Shown here in pieces: positions 13,101-25,634 of a stretch of DNA of 64,000 nt. Source of the stretch: Baylisascaris procyonis. Its lineage: Eukaryota > Nematoda > Chromadorea > Rhabditida > Ascarididae. The stretch spans positions 372,001 to 436,000 of the forward strand of contig JAZARR010000187.1 of the NCBI GenBank assembly GCA_037389465.1, read 5' to 3'. Made by a program: the position numbers and the translations under genes. Within the stretch, counting starts at the first letter, position 1, and every line of letters begins with the position of its first letter. Under the pieces are notes generated by a model that saw nothing but the letters and a program-made list of their open reading frames with translations, searched no databases and was not told where the DNA came from.

Positions 13101-14183
13101 CTTCTGTGAAGTGAATTTTGCATTCATACAGTGGGTCATCTTTTTATGTTTGAGTAGTGCATATATAAGGCAATATTATTTCATATTTTGGTGGCCGTAT
13201 CACGATATGGAATGACACACTGACAATTGAAAGCAGATGCTCGAAAAAAATGTAGGATGTTGGACCAAAACGTCACAATTTCAAACCAATGAGGGGATAA
13301 CAACCGTAAACGAGCATCCTTTATTATTATTTATTCATTTGAAGAAATTCAATATATTTGCATATTATTGTTGATTATCATATTTGCATATTCGATTCGA
13401 CAAAATGATAGATAATATTTTGATATATGAAGGCATCGCTCAGCATGTATAAGTTGTAACATTCAACTCTAATAAGGCAATAAAGTGAATCTTTCAGGTG
13501 CTTATGATGTCGCCGAAGAAATTCGAGCTCTCGTCTGAGGTTCAATTGGTTTCTTGATAGCGACATTCGCTTTCAATATTGTATCGCTGTAAGTTGAACT
13601 AATTTTACGAAATGTTTTTATCGCATAAGCGATGGATATGTTATTGCATATGTAAATGAGCTACGATTTACCACTCAAAAAAAAATTCTTTTTTTCTAAC
13701 TTCTTATCATTGAAACATTTAAATAAATCGTATCCTAGTGGAAAATTGAGCATATATGTATTACTTATGCTTAGTCGTAATTTCCATTTTTCTTTATGAG
13801 CTCTAAGGGTACCTAAGTGTATAAACGGGAAAATGATATTGGGCCAAGAAAAAACTTCTAATTGAAACAGGGAGGGGAATTATTAAATCGACATATAACA
13901 GAAATAATCATGCTCAATTTAGGATGTTCAGCAATTTCACCTGTAAAGTGAGAGCCACCAGCAAGCGAATGTCTTAAGAAATAACCAATTTTTAAAAGTC
14001 TCTTTCAGATTACACGATGAGATTGCCATTTTCATCATGGTGATTGTCAATCCTTTCAAATACGCCAAAGGTCTTACATATGCCGCATTTACGAAAACAC
14101 TACGAATCGATGTGAAGATACTCGTGTTGAAGTGTTTCTGTATTTGTCATAAACGTACAATAACTTTACCAAAGTTTTTCTAA
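10170..14183 (+). pseudogene. Srx-like seven-transmembrane receptor, disrupted left copy
   Basis: Seven exons match those of the intact right copy in length and phase: 10170-10401 (in-frame ATG at 10188), 10996-11089, 11371-11581, 11849-11963, 12459-12505, 13498-13588 and 14009-14183. The first five are open and encode TM1-TM5, including the post-TM3 motif ALYLPIRFRKLT and the extracellular PCCGFILYSNGFYWSF. Exon 6 is 91 bases instead of 119. The net loss of 28 bases in the TM6 code puts TGA at 13555-13557, and the end of exon 6 is then out of frame with exon 7. A protein would stop after TM5, without TM6, TM7 and the tail. Splice sites and exon 7 are still intact, so the loss looks recent. 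AATAAA at 14271 could serve as poly(A) signal. A truncated product or an assembly or read error cannot be excluded. Confidence 0.75.
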
Positions 14184-14840
14184 AAGTTATTTCAAAGGGA
14201 TTACCGTCGACGGTTTGTGGGAGGATTCATCGAGATTAGAAGGAAAAGGATATCAAATTTCTAGTTGAAAAATAAAATAGTAAAACTTTCGGTCGGCTGA
14301 TCAGCACAACTTATTCGACTTAATAGCCACAAAAAGGTTCTTGTAATATGAAACGATGTTTAAGAACTCAGCATTCCTTTTGAAAATCCATGAATTGCAT
14401 CGGAATAGATGCAATCTAAGGTATTCGTTTCAAATATTGATGCGAAAAAGATTCACCTTTACAATTTTCTTAAAAGAACTACTAATGAATTATTGCATTG
14501 AAAACTGCTGAAGGACATACTTAGATTAACATCCGTTCCATCTTCCATTCATTCTCTCAACTCTTATAGAAAAGCTTGATGGAGTATTGCTATAGAAGTA
14601 AAAGTGGCAATTATGAAGATGAAGAATAATTTCATCAATAAAATTGATATGAGACTTTTTTTTAATATCAATATTAGAAATTGCGAAATAATCGTTCAAT
14701 ATAAGCTTTCAATAATCTTTGTGAATGAATGAGATCTTCGAAGATTTGCCAAAGATTTATTTATGATATGTCGATTGTAATGTAACAATGTTTGTATAGA
14801 TGTGATTTTTTTTTTTTTTGTTTTTCTTCATGTAAACTAT

Positions 14841-16599
14841 AAAATGAGTGGAAATATTTGAACTTCATATTAGATCCTTATTTGAACGTGTAGTACTGTT
14901 TATTTGTTTTAGCACGCTTTTTTCCCATATTTTCCCATCTTAGCACGCTTCTCGCTGCTACAAACAGAAAAACATGGCAAAGAGAACAGATAAAATCCCT
15001 GTGAACCTTTTTTTCGTTATCTAATTGGTCACAAGTTCACAAATAAACGACCTTTGCGATCAGGCAGATTGAAATATTTCAAAGTTTGAAGCTGTTCGAA
15101 ACTAAGTCAATGCAAACAGCGCTAACTTTTGATTCAAATTGCCTCTCGAAACCCAAACGATAAGAAATCTGATGCAGTTCATTTTGTCTCGGAATTGTAT
15201 GTGGTTTACATTTGCAGATTGCTACCTTATTTTCTTTAGACAAGTTTTGTACAGCAAAGTTGCGATGCGTTTAAAGGTTGTTATCATTTTTGATGTGTAT
15301 AATTTGTTTACTATTAATGCTTTTTGATATTCGAATATATACTTGTCATGATGTCTTCGCCTCTATATGTTCCAACGCCATATAGAAGCGAGTTGCTCAA
15401 CAAACGATCTATAATATGACTCAATTAGAAGAAAGGAAGATTAAAACCCGCGGGAAAAGGGTAATCCCATTCTTTTTCACTCTTTTCTTTTGCTAAACTC
15501 AATGACTAATAGATGGGGAAAAAAGAAACTTCCCCCCCCCCCCCAAAAAAAAACGTTTTGCGGGTAAGTTTATGGATGAAAACGTTTATGCCGAAATGCG
15601 GCGGCACTCTATTTATGGGAACATACATAGTCATGGAGGAAAAGAAATGGAAAATCAACGAAAGATAATGATCTCTAAGCAGTAGAATCAAGTATATCAT
15701 TAAAACGAGTTCAAAACGCTCTCTATGATCACCCTCAAAAAAAAAAAAACTTCATGCAGTCATTATGTCCCCATTACTTATTTCATTAAGTGCTACATTT
15801 TTTCAATCGAATCTTAAATATTTCTATCCAAAAGCATATTTAATGAAAACTAGTGAGTATAATTCTTATTGAAGATCCACTTTTATTGGTATATTAGAGG
15901 AATATGACTCTAATTCAAATGTTTTAAATTTTCAATAATATTTTTTATCATTTTCAACGAGATCAATGTGTTACAGTAGGTAGAACATGAATCTTTGCGG
16001 TTGCATTTACACCCTTTATATAGCTGAATGTTTCTTCATTCGTTCTATATTGTTCACTTATCGATTACTCTTGTTTGACGCTATATATCTGCGTGCAATA
16101 CTTAGACTATTGCATATTTCATTATTAGATATGTTTCCCATTTGTTATTGTGGAATATTTTATGTGGACATTTTCAAATGATTTATAGAAGGCTTTCTTC
16201 TTGCAAATTTTATAGAAAGTCCATTGCATAGCCATTATACGTTAAAAAGATTCCTCTGTAGAAAACTTTGTCATCCATTCAGAAATTTCTTTTGTCTCGT
16301 TGGATCTTTGTGAAATTTCTGTTCTATTTTATTGTCATTTCGTTAGATGTACGGTATTATCGTATTCACTCAAGAAACTCTTAATCCAGACCAGCCTAAT
16401 TTTTTTACCGTCTCGTTCTCTCATGCATATGCGAAATAGGGGGTTTAATTACCCAAGTTTGAGGATCTACAAATAAGATTCCTTGCATTTTAATTCTTTC
16501 CACAATTCATCGCACCATTCCATGTGAAGGAAGTTTTTAGAAAAAAAAAAACACTTCCCACACTTTCCTTCCTCCATCCTAAAGGTCTATTCATCGAAT
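14841..16599. other. Spacer between the two receptor copies, no gene seen
   Basis: AT-rich sequence without supportable exons. It holds a run of 13 C at 15532-15544 followed by an A run. Confidence 0.4.
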
Positions 16600-19500
16600 G
16601 ACGCACGATTGCCTAAATTGTGTGAATTTTACGCTGATCCCACGTCTTATTTTCCTAGCCGTTTAAATGTTTTCAGTAATCTTTTGTCTCAACGTGATCT
16701 TCGTCCTTTCAGAATCTTTTTTCCCATCATTCAGGAAACTTTTAAAACTAAAGAAAATTCATCATATTTGATTTTAGATTTTCATTTCACTACGGATTTC
16801 CATGGGATAAATATCTCAATGCCAAACATCACTTTCAATGAGCGAAACGATTAGTGCAATTACTCTTTCCGATGCATGCTGCAAATGTTCATCGAATCAA
16901 TGTTTTAAGCATAAGTTTCGTTTTGCACTCATATATAAATTCATTTGTTTCAGATATATGTTGCACCTTTTCACTCATTCTTCTAATCCTTACTTCTTTA
17001 TGCTTTTTCTTATATTTTTATTGCAATCTGTATGAATTGGTATGTGGAATATATAATGCAATTCCCCAAATATGCAATTTTCCCCACAAACAGATGAAGA
17101 AATTTAGAAGGAAAGGACTATTTTTTGAGTGTTTTAAAGCTATCGATAATGTAAATTCACCCCTCTTTCCTTTCATATTATTCTATATTATCCTATTAGT
17201 AAGGTCTAATATAGTTGCATAAATATTATACTATATACTCACCTTCTCATTCACACCTATTACCAGTTGATATATTTGTTAGTAAATAAGAGGGATTAAG
17301 GTGGGGGGGGGGGAAGGGGATGTTAAGATAACGCATTTTTATTGAATGGGAAATTTTATATATCTCCGCGCAATGATTATCAAAATTAAGAAATAACTGA
17401 AAATAATCGAAGTGAATTTCAGCTTTGGGTATCTATTTCGATGATTTTCTCTCTATTAATTTTGAAGTTACTAATTTCATTGATAGTATTTGTACTCGAT
17501 ATACTATGTGCATTAGCGATAATAATTAAAAAGAAATATTGGAAAGAGCTTGCATTTTTATTTATTGCCACTATACTTATCTATGATGCCAGTGCACTTG
17601 GCGCAAATATCTTCTATACAATACCGAGTGAAATGATTGGACAAGCACTATATGGTGATCGTCTTATTTATCACTTATAAAAGTCTATAACTTGCGAAGA
17701 TAGCACTAATATTCCTCAGTTCTCCAAAGCTGAAAAAACCCTTAGTTTCCGCTTGTTGCTGATTTATGCAAATTGCGATACTTGTTGCATTGAGAAATTA
17801 CCGTTTTCTTCTTAGCAATGAAATCTTCTTTTAAAACGATATCACCCCTACAATAAGGAGTGATCTGTAATTTTCGCTAGCATATCGCAAAATTAATCCA
17901 TAGGTAAACCCAACTTGTAAATCATGGATATTGGATTATAAAAAATCATATCAGTTGATGATCGTAGAGTTAGATCTGAGTATAAACCAAGATTGCTAAT
18001 GAAGAACAAAGCCATATTTTCTTAAATACAATAATAATGAGTGCGTTCGACGAAAGACATAACTCTTCACACAAGAGGTGTATGGTTGAGCAAGAAAGCA
18101 TAAATAGGGTGCCACACAAATGACTGATCGTTCTTACTGAAATATATTCACAGTCAGATTTAATGCTACCGTCGTTTACCTCACCTCGAAGTTTTGATAT
18201 TTTTAAATCTCTGGTAGAACTTGAAGGGGGGGGGGGGAAGTAGAGGTTCCTTGATCCCCTTTTCATTTGATATTGATCTTACTCAATGAATATTTTCAGG
18301 TCGACCTTTCGATGCGATCATTGTTTTCGTGATGAGTATGTCGTGGTTCGCTGAATTGTTTGTGCTGCCACTGTTGGCGATCACTCACTTCAGGTATGTT
18401 TGCCCGATTTATGCAAAACTTTCTAAATTGGAGTGCTTCCGTAGTTTATGGAATGCTCAGTGAGGGGAGACAAAGCTCATTCGTATTCAACAGCAAAGCC
18501 TAAGCCTTCTGCTATGCACTTCCCGGAAATATTCGCTGTAAAAAGACCGAAGGAAAAAGTCCTTTCTGTCTCTTTCTGGAATTGTTCCCCCCACCAATAG
18601 TGATAAACACATCGATGAGATAGGCAATCCCCGAAGAAGGAGCTGTTCGATTGCAGAAATCCTCATTACAGCGCGCTGTATCTGCCAATCCGTTTTCGGA
18701 AGTTGACCACGCAACATATGGTAATCATACTCGCTACCGTAATCATTGCAAGTTTCGCCGCTACCGTACCTTTGTTTACACCGTGTTGCGGCTTCATATT
18801 ATATTTAAGTGGATTTTATTGGTCATTCGATGAGAGCAAACCGGGCACTTATATTTATAAACAGCTCAATATCTGTTTACAGGTCAGCGATTTTTTCGGT
18901 GCAATTCGCTAAGGTAGTGAGTGTAACATGTTAAAATGAGCATAAATAATGCAAGAGTTGAAATTTGTTGTATAAGTAAATGAAACCTATATATTGCCGC
19001 CTTTCATATAAATAAATCTTATTCAATTAGCAGCTATCATCGAATGAGGCAAATGATTGCATTATAAACTTTAAAGAGTAAAAGAATAAAATTGAATATG
19101 TGATAAATATTATCTAGGCAATCAAAAAGTGCAAAACTAATACTTTCATTTTTAATTGTGATTGATTTCTTTCTGTATGTCTCCTTATTATCGTTTATGA
19201 CTTTTGAGTCTCTTACAGGTATTGGCATTAGGAACGACGATGGTATTGGACTTTCTAGTCGTTTATAAATTGGCTCAATTAAGACGTCGAGGCACTAATG
19301 GAACACGAGTCGCTAATATGAAAGCTATTTTTGGTTGGTTTTCAAAGTTCTATGTGAAGAAAAGATTATTTGAAGAAAGCGGTTTCATTTTCTTTCTCTC
19401 TCACTATCCCTGTTGAGATGTCATTAGCAATCAGGTACAAAATGAGTAGCAGTCTAAAATTCTTACAGGAAAACTTAGTTTATTTGATAGCCATCAGTTT

Positions 19501-21995
19501 ACTAAGGATCAATGAATCGATTGTTGGAGGAGAGAACCTTATTGGAATTAAATATCGCTGTGATAGATGTGTCTAGATGGAGAGCTTCACATCTACGCTA
19601 TCATTACTGAAAATTGATGCTACTGTTTTGAGGAGTTTCCTGTGAATCCATCCTCGAAAACCCCACTGTTCGAGACGTTTTCATTCCATAAGGCTCCGAC
19701 GTTTAATTCGACCTTCAATGTAGTTACAACGTTTTTCAGAGCCAGCAAGTCCGCGCCGTATAAACGATGGAATTCACTTTATAAAGGTATATTACACTAT
19801 CTTAAGTAGTCAAACTGGTGTTGTTGCACCAAAAAAACATTGGTAAATAATTTTGCTTAATGATTCGATTGACCTAACCAGCTGACCATATTTGCGTATC
19901 GCCCTCAGACCTCTGCCCTCTACACAAGTCCTTATCGATCTATCTTCTACCTGTCACCATCACTGGCGGAAATTTATTACCCACACGATCTCACAGTTGG
20001 TTTTTGCTCTGTCAGGGTAGAATTCACCTTCCAGTGGGACTCAGTTGGTTATAATTTACGGTTCAAATACCCCGTATTTTCCACTATTTTTTTTAACGTA
20101 TCTAATCGAACTATCAACGATTCTCGTTTAGCTGCTTGATCTGGAAAACTTTTGTGGATTCTGTCTTTATATTATATTCTCTTCCTTAACTTCTTTATCT
20201 TTCAAATAGTGCACTTTTAGAGTGCACTTGAGTTTCAATTCCCTGATCACATCACATTGGGTGGAAAGTGAGGAGATGCGCATTGAAAGCGAAAAACATC
20301 TGATTGTCTTGTAAGAGTGGATGTTAATAAAGAACACTATTTATTATTTATTCATTTGAATACAGTGCAAATATTTGCATATTCCTACTGGTTATGATTT
20401 ACTAATATATTTTTGTGTATAAAATTGAGTGTTATGAAGGTTCGTTTAAAATATGCATAGATATTAGCATTTCAATTTAATTGAATAATAAAATGAGTCT
20501 ATTTAGGTGCTCTTGATGCCACCGAAGAAGATCGAACTCTCAGTTGACGTATTGATGGCTCTCAACTTCATTTTCTTTAGTATTTGTTTGTTATTAGCGA
20601 CACTCGCCTTCAATACTGTACCATTGTAAGTTTAGTCACTTCCATTATATGAATATTAGAAAAGTTTCTTTAGAGCATATTGCCAAGCCGGAGCTATTTA
20701 AAAAAAAAAAATCTCTCATCGGACATTTCCGCCCCGCTAATATATAGTTTAAAATGCGTAATAAATTAAATTTAGCCGTATAATCCATCTTTCCATTCTC
20801 GATTTTAACGATTAAAAATGCATAAACGTGAATATGATACCCTATAGAGAGAAAATTTTATACTGGAAACGAAGAGTGGAATATGATTAGAGGAATATAT
20901 AATCGAAATAATAGTTATATAAATTTAGGTTCACGATTTTATCTCCAAAGCGAAAAGCTCAATGAATTGAGAATAATTTAAAATAATTCAATTTTTTGAG
21001 TATCTTTTAGATCACACAATCGAATTGGTGATGTTATTATGATATTCGTCAATTGTATCAAACGTGCTAAAGGTCTTACATATGCCGCATTTACGAAAAC
21101 ACTACGAATCGCTGTGAAGATACTCGTGTTGAAGTGTTTCTGTATTTGTCGTAAACGTACAATAACTTTACCAAAGTTTTTCTAAAAGTTATTTCAAAGG
21201 GATTACCATCGACGGTTGGTGGGAGGATTCATCGAGATTAGAAGATACAAATCCATAAATTACATCCGAACAAATGCAGTCGAAGATATTCGCCTTAAAT
21301 ACCCCGACAAAAAATGGGAAAAGATTCTACTTGAGATATTCGTCTTAAAAGAACTACTCTTGAGTGACGTTATTTATCATGAGCTCATAGATTTGAATTA
21401 TTTTCATAAATTTCAACCCTTAAATTTAGGCTATAATTCCTTTCATTTTCGGGGTCATCGAAATGTGGATTAAACTTTCCGTTGTTATTGTTTCTTCGTA
21501 TGATCTCTTTATTTTCATTAGCCGCTTAAAATATATCGAACTAAGAGAGATCTATGAGTTTATGTTTAATTCAATGAGTTTATGTTTAATTGACGGTAAC
21601 TTTTTTGATGGTTATATTCGTATGCATTGTTTCTTTTTTTTTAAATTTGATTTTATAGTTTTATTAGAAGTTCTTTATTTTACTAGTGAATAAATATTGG
21701 GTAATAATAACAATAACCGTTTGTGAAATATATCTTTTTTTCAATATTCTCTGGAATCTATTGTAATACCGGATGAATCCGGGACCGGAAAATTCCTATA
21801 TGAACCGTTTTCACTGATTTCTTTCATAACATTTTCGTTGATTTCTTTTATGAATTACAATTATAGCTGACGCATTTATAACAATAGAATATGAGCCTTT
21901 ATCGATGAATAATATCTTTGAAGATCAGCTATAGATTTATTCGTGATATGTCAATTGTAATATAAGAATATTTTTATGGATGTGATTTTCTATTT
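16600..21995 (+). repeat. Direct segmental duplication, right copy
   Basis: Counterpart of 9120-14840 with an offset of about 7.0-7.5 kb. Exons are well conserved. Introns are conserved only in blocks, for example CCATCA(C/T)TGGCGGAA between exons 5 and 6. It carries the intact receptor gene. Confidence 0.75.
17441..21185 (+). CDS. Srx-like seven-transmembrane chemoreceptor
   Basis: Exons 17441-17654, 18300-18393, 18672-18882, 19219-19333, 19740-19786, 20507-20625 and 21011-21185 join in phase to 975 bases, 324 residues plus TAA, a normal length for a nematode Srx receptor. Seven hydrophobic segments follow in order: SLLILKLLISLIVFVLDILC, LAFLFIATILIYDASALGA, AIIVFVMSMSWFAELFVLPL, VIILATVIIASFAATVPLF, VLALGTTMVLDFLVVYKL, LNFIFFSICLLLATLAF and VIMIFVNCIKRAKGLTYAAF. 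After TM3 comes ALYLPIRFRKLT, the place of the family's Arg/Pro motif; CC plus a Trp lies in the second outer loop; AFTKTLR ends TM7, like the NKxxR of related receptors. It probably senses environmental chemicals through G proteins in sensory neurons. The exon could begin at 17423 after GAATTTCAG if an upstream exon exists. Exon 5 is short and its frame is the least certain. Assignment to Srx rather than a neighbouring family is by pattern only. Confidence 0.72.
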
Positions 21996-23439
21996 TTCTT
22001 CACAAAGAAAAAAAAGCCCACCATTTGTTTAAAGAAATATCATGCTTCTATTCGGTGCTATAGATAGGTAACATTTTACCCATCGATGCATCCTCTTTGA
22101 CTCCTCAAAAAAAAAAAGATTTAGCGCTGCAATGTTAGTCATTTTCTGATCTATTCGTACCAGCAGCATCAATTGCAGCGTTATTGCTGCATTTTGAACG
22201 ATGTGAACGCAAATGCGGTTCGCAGCAACAATACGATACGACGTATACGATATGATTTGTGTGTTGCGCTTTTCGTTTTTTACACATATGGGGTGAACAT
22301 TTCAACTTTCGTCTTGTGATTCGCTTGTATTTCTTATCGAGAGAGGATTATAGGTTTTTGCTAGCATATTGCTAATTCTCGACCTTAAAGAGCAATAAAA
22401 CTTCGGTAATTTTAGGAATATTTAAGCAATCGTTTTTGTTTAAATTTAAATAAAACTGAAATTAGCATTGTTTTATTGAAATGAAATATTTTCTCCGAAA
22501 ATTTAAATAAGATGAAAATATTTTTTGAAATCATGAAAAAGTTGATATTATTGTTATTTATTCAAATAGATTATCACTGATTTGAATTAGATATGCAAAT
22601 TTATTTATCTATTAGATGATAATATTCAACGATTGGCAGTCATTGCATATGCTGATTATATGATTAAATGCCTATGTGATAAGCGTAATTGTTAGTGGAT
22701 TAAGGTGATAAATGTTCACTCTTTCGGCTTCTATGTAACTTTTATATCATTTCAAAGGTTCACTCCTTTATAATATATTTCGACCTATTCATTTGTCGAT
22801 CGATTTAATTTTATTTTTATTCATTCTCCTTATTTCTTTGTAAGAAATTCCCTCCGTCAATGTTGGTGCCGTTTTTTTTTTTCGCTTTTTCCTTCTATGG
22901 GACTATGATTGTTCATCCCAAAATTAAAAATATTGGAATGGGATTTGAGGTTTGAAATTATTCTAGAATTTTAGATGGCTTAAGGGGGGCGAGGGATATT
23001 AAGGGAATTCAAATATATAAAAAACAAAAGTTCGTTTCTTGCAGGATTTATGCATCACTTATTAAGATTAGGCTTTATGAACATTTCACCTGCCTTCATC
23101 TCTCATCTGTCGAAGGGAGGAGATTATCATCGAATTTTATATGGACATATTTTATGGTTTATTGATTCCACAAACGTATCTTAAAAATAAGAAATAAGCG
23201 AGGAATTTCAAATCCAAAAATTGCTCATTTACATCAGCAAATCTTTCGGAATCCGTTGTATGAGATGTGAACTTAGAAGGAGCCCATTTTCGAGTGTTCT
23301 ACATCGACGATCTTTGCCTCCCACCTTGCTTCTGAAGATGCAAACAACCAAGTCGACAACCTCCACTATATCTTAGGGTACTCATAAAACACAACGGCTG
23401 TGACAAAGCCGTTTTTGGCTATTACTTACCGTTTTGGAT

Positions 23440-23521
23440 CACAATAGTGACTAGGTGTGACGATCGCATTGACATTTCACCTGGTCAATTCAACGACCAG
23501 TGGAAATGCAATCACTATTGT
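23440..23521. repeat. Imperfect inverted repeat (foldback)
   Basis: ACAATAGTGA on the left pairs with TCACTATTGT on the right, and CATTTCACCTGGTC pairs imperfectly with GACCAGTGGAAATG around the loop AATTCAAC. The left arm has about 18 extra bases. It may be a decayed small foldback transposon. Confidence 0.45.
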
Positions 23522-24651
23522 ATTTAACGATTTGGGCCACTTTCATAATAAAAGTATTTTTTTATATGGGGCGATACTTGAAAATCACTGTTTTATAATA
23601 GAGTAAACATTTTTCTGAAGTAATATAACCACTCAAAAATCAAAGACACTGCTTTCTTACCCCCCCCCCCCCCACCCCACCAAAAAAAACGATGAAAAAA
23701 AGGTTTAAAAAATGGCATTTCCTTTAAGGATAGTAGATATTATAATTGCTAAAGGCTATTTTATTTGTAAGGAATTTTTTTAGTTAAATAATAAAGTTTG
23801 CTACTATTTTCAAATATTTTTGTTTGTTTTCTTAATATTGGTGTTTTATTTATTATTTTTATTAAATATCATATTCGCAAGCGTTTCACGTTTATAAAAT
23901 TTTTAGAAATTAAAAATTGTAAACTATTTTTCAATTAGTATTAGAAAAGAAGCGATGTTATTATTCCATAAAGACGTCGATTTGAGCATAGAACACTTTT
24001 TTTTAAAGTGTAAACCCTCATAAAATTTTATTTTTAACCAGTAAACCTTGCAAGATATCAGCTGGCTGGCACAGAGGAGCTATAGCTTCCTTTCCATCAG
24101 GCGCTTATTAAAGGTACCATCTCTAACTTGGCACCTTGATATTCCATTATGAGGCTTAAAATTGCCTCAACTTCATAGAGTAATGGCATATGTTATGAGG
24201 CCTATAAACTTTGAAAGAACATATTTAAAAGTTGGAATGATAATATGAGGGAGTTTAGCGTGATCCACTTGAAACGAGTTGTTAATTTTTAATTTCGCCG
24301 GTCCATAAGCGCAATTTGACCAATTTTTCCAAATGGTTTTAATTTTTGTGAGTCCATTATTTGACGGGAAAGGATTTTCATTGAAATTTAAGTATATTAT
24401 TAAGCACCGTCAGCAACCTCTCTGGGCATTGTTACCTTGTCTCACCTGAAGGGTGTAATTGGCCGTACTTTATTAAAATTCTCGCCCCTTCGTTATTTTT
24501 CTCCGTAATTTGACCCTTTATTTTTAAAAAAAATTTAAATATAACATAGTGCTGCGAGTAACCGCTATACACAAATAGGATACATCATTTCGTGTATTAA
24601 TATATATAGGAAACGCTTCATAGGAAATGGGTGCTAGGATTGGTGGAATGT

Positions 24652-24677
24652 GGCTGCTGCTGCTGCTGCTGCTGCTT
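24652..24677 (+). repeat. CTG/GCT trinucleotide run
   Basis: About eight uninterrupted GCT units, followed by interrupted CTACTGCTG. It lies about 1 kb upstream of the phosphatase coding start. Confidence 0.7.
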
Positions 24678-25634
24678 TTACTACTGCTGTTGTATCAGTT
24701 GTGGTAACACTATAGCTCGTGCGACACCGATAGGTCGTGACGTAGTTCATGACATGTGATTAACGAATGTCAAGTCATACTTTCATTATTGTAATTATAG
24801 GTTGAGTGTCGTGCTGAAGGAGATCGGTTAGCGAAGCGGGTACAAAGAGTGCCTCTCGCTCGAAATGTGTACTATTTTTCCCTCCAAACTGTGAGAACTG
24901 CGGTTTATGTCATTCAGGTTGGTTGAAATATTTGCCATTTGCGCTTCTAAGGTTATGCATAAATACTTTCATTCTAGTTTATCGCGCGAATTTCACGTTT
25001 TGATCATAGTGCAAAGTGTTGCAAAAAAATTAGTCGAATTAAATGAGTTAAAGCGTTCAGTGATGTAAAACTTTTCTATAATTTTTTTGGGGTATAAAAA
25101 TATTGTTAAATTTTTTTAGCAGAGGACACTTGCGCCATTTTTCACATAATTGTTTAGTCTTTATTTGTTATCTAGCAAGTAAAGCGAGGGGGGGGGGAGG
25201 GGAACGAGGAAAGAGTGAGAAGACAGTGCGGTGCAAGTAGCATGACGCAAACCTTTTTTATATAAAACATGTTTAATAGATGTATATACATGTACTATTA
25301 AATTGTGAGGCGCTTTCATAGACTTGTTGATAGAACGTAGCGAAGCTCGTCAACACGTTGTCTCCGACACCGTGGGCACTGTTGGGTGGAAAATAGCTGC
25401 ACTATGATCGTAGAATCGTCTGAGCGAAATTCCTCCATAGCATATCCCCGTCTTTTAAGATATTAGGTTCAGGGAAACGATGGAATGGTAGCTAACTTAA
25501 CCCACATACCTCACCCGGTTTTAATTATTTGCTGATTGTTCACTATCAGTAGTAAGCACTAGGGCAGTAGGCAGATGTTTTGAAGAGAATTGGCAAGCAG
25601 TGACTAATTGAATTTCTGTGGAGTGTATATAGAA

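Larger units (their letters stand above)
9120..14840 (+). repeat. Direct segmental duplication, left copy
   Basis: Paralogous to 16600-21995 along its length. The left limit is set by a shared GTGTGAATTTT...AGCCGTTTAAATGTTTTC stretch (about 9135 and 16620). The right limit is set by a shared GATATGTCGATTGTAAT...GATGTGATTT stretch (about 14765 and 21945). Exons, several intron blocks and both flanks align, so upstream regulatory DNA was duplicated with the gene. Confidence 0.75.
21996..25634. other. Intergenic region upstream of the phosphatase gene
   Basis: No exon found. It holds a run of 14 C at 23660-23673, an imperfect foldback at 23440-23521, a CTG run at about 24652-24677 and a run of 10 G at 25188-25197. 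The last kilobase should contain the phosphatase promoter and any non-coding first exon. Confidence 0.4.

Noticed and set aside
21216..21693. Two short frames downstream of the intact receptor
   Set aside because: The first starts in 3' untranslated sequence shared with the left copy, where the frame is not kept. No domain or splice support.
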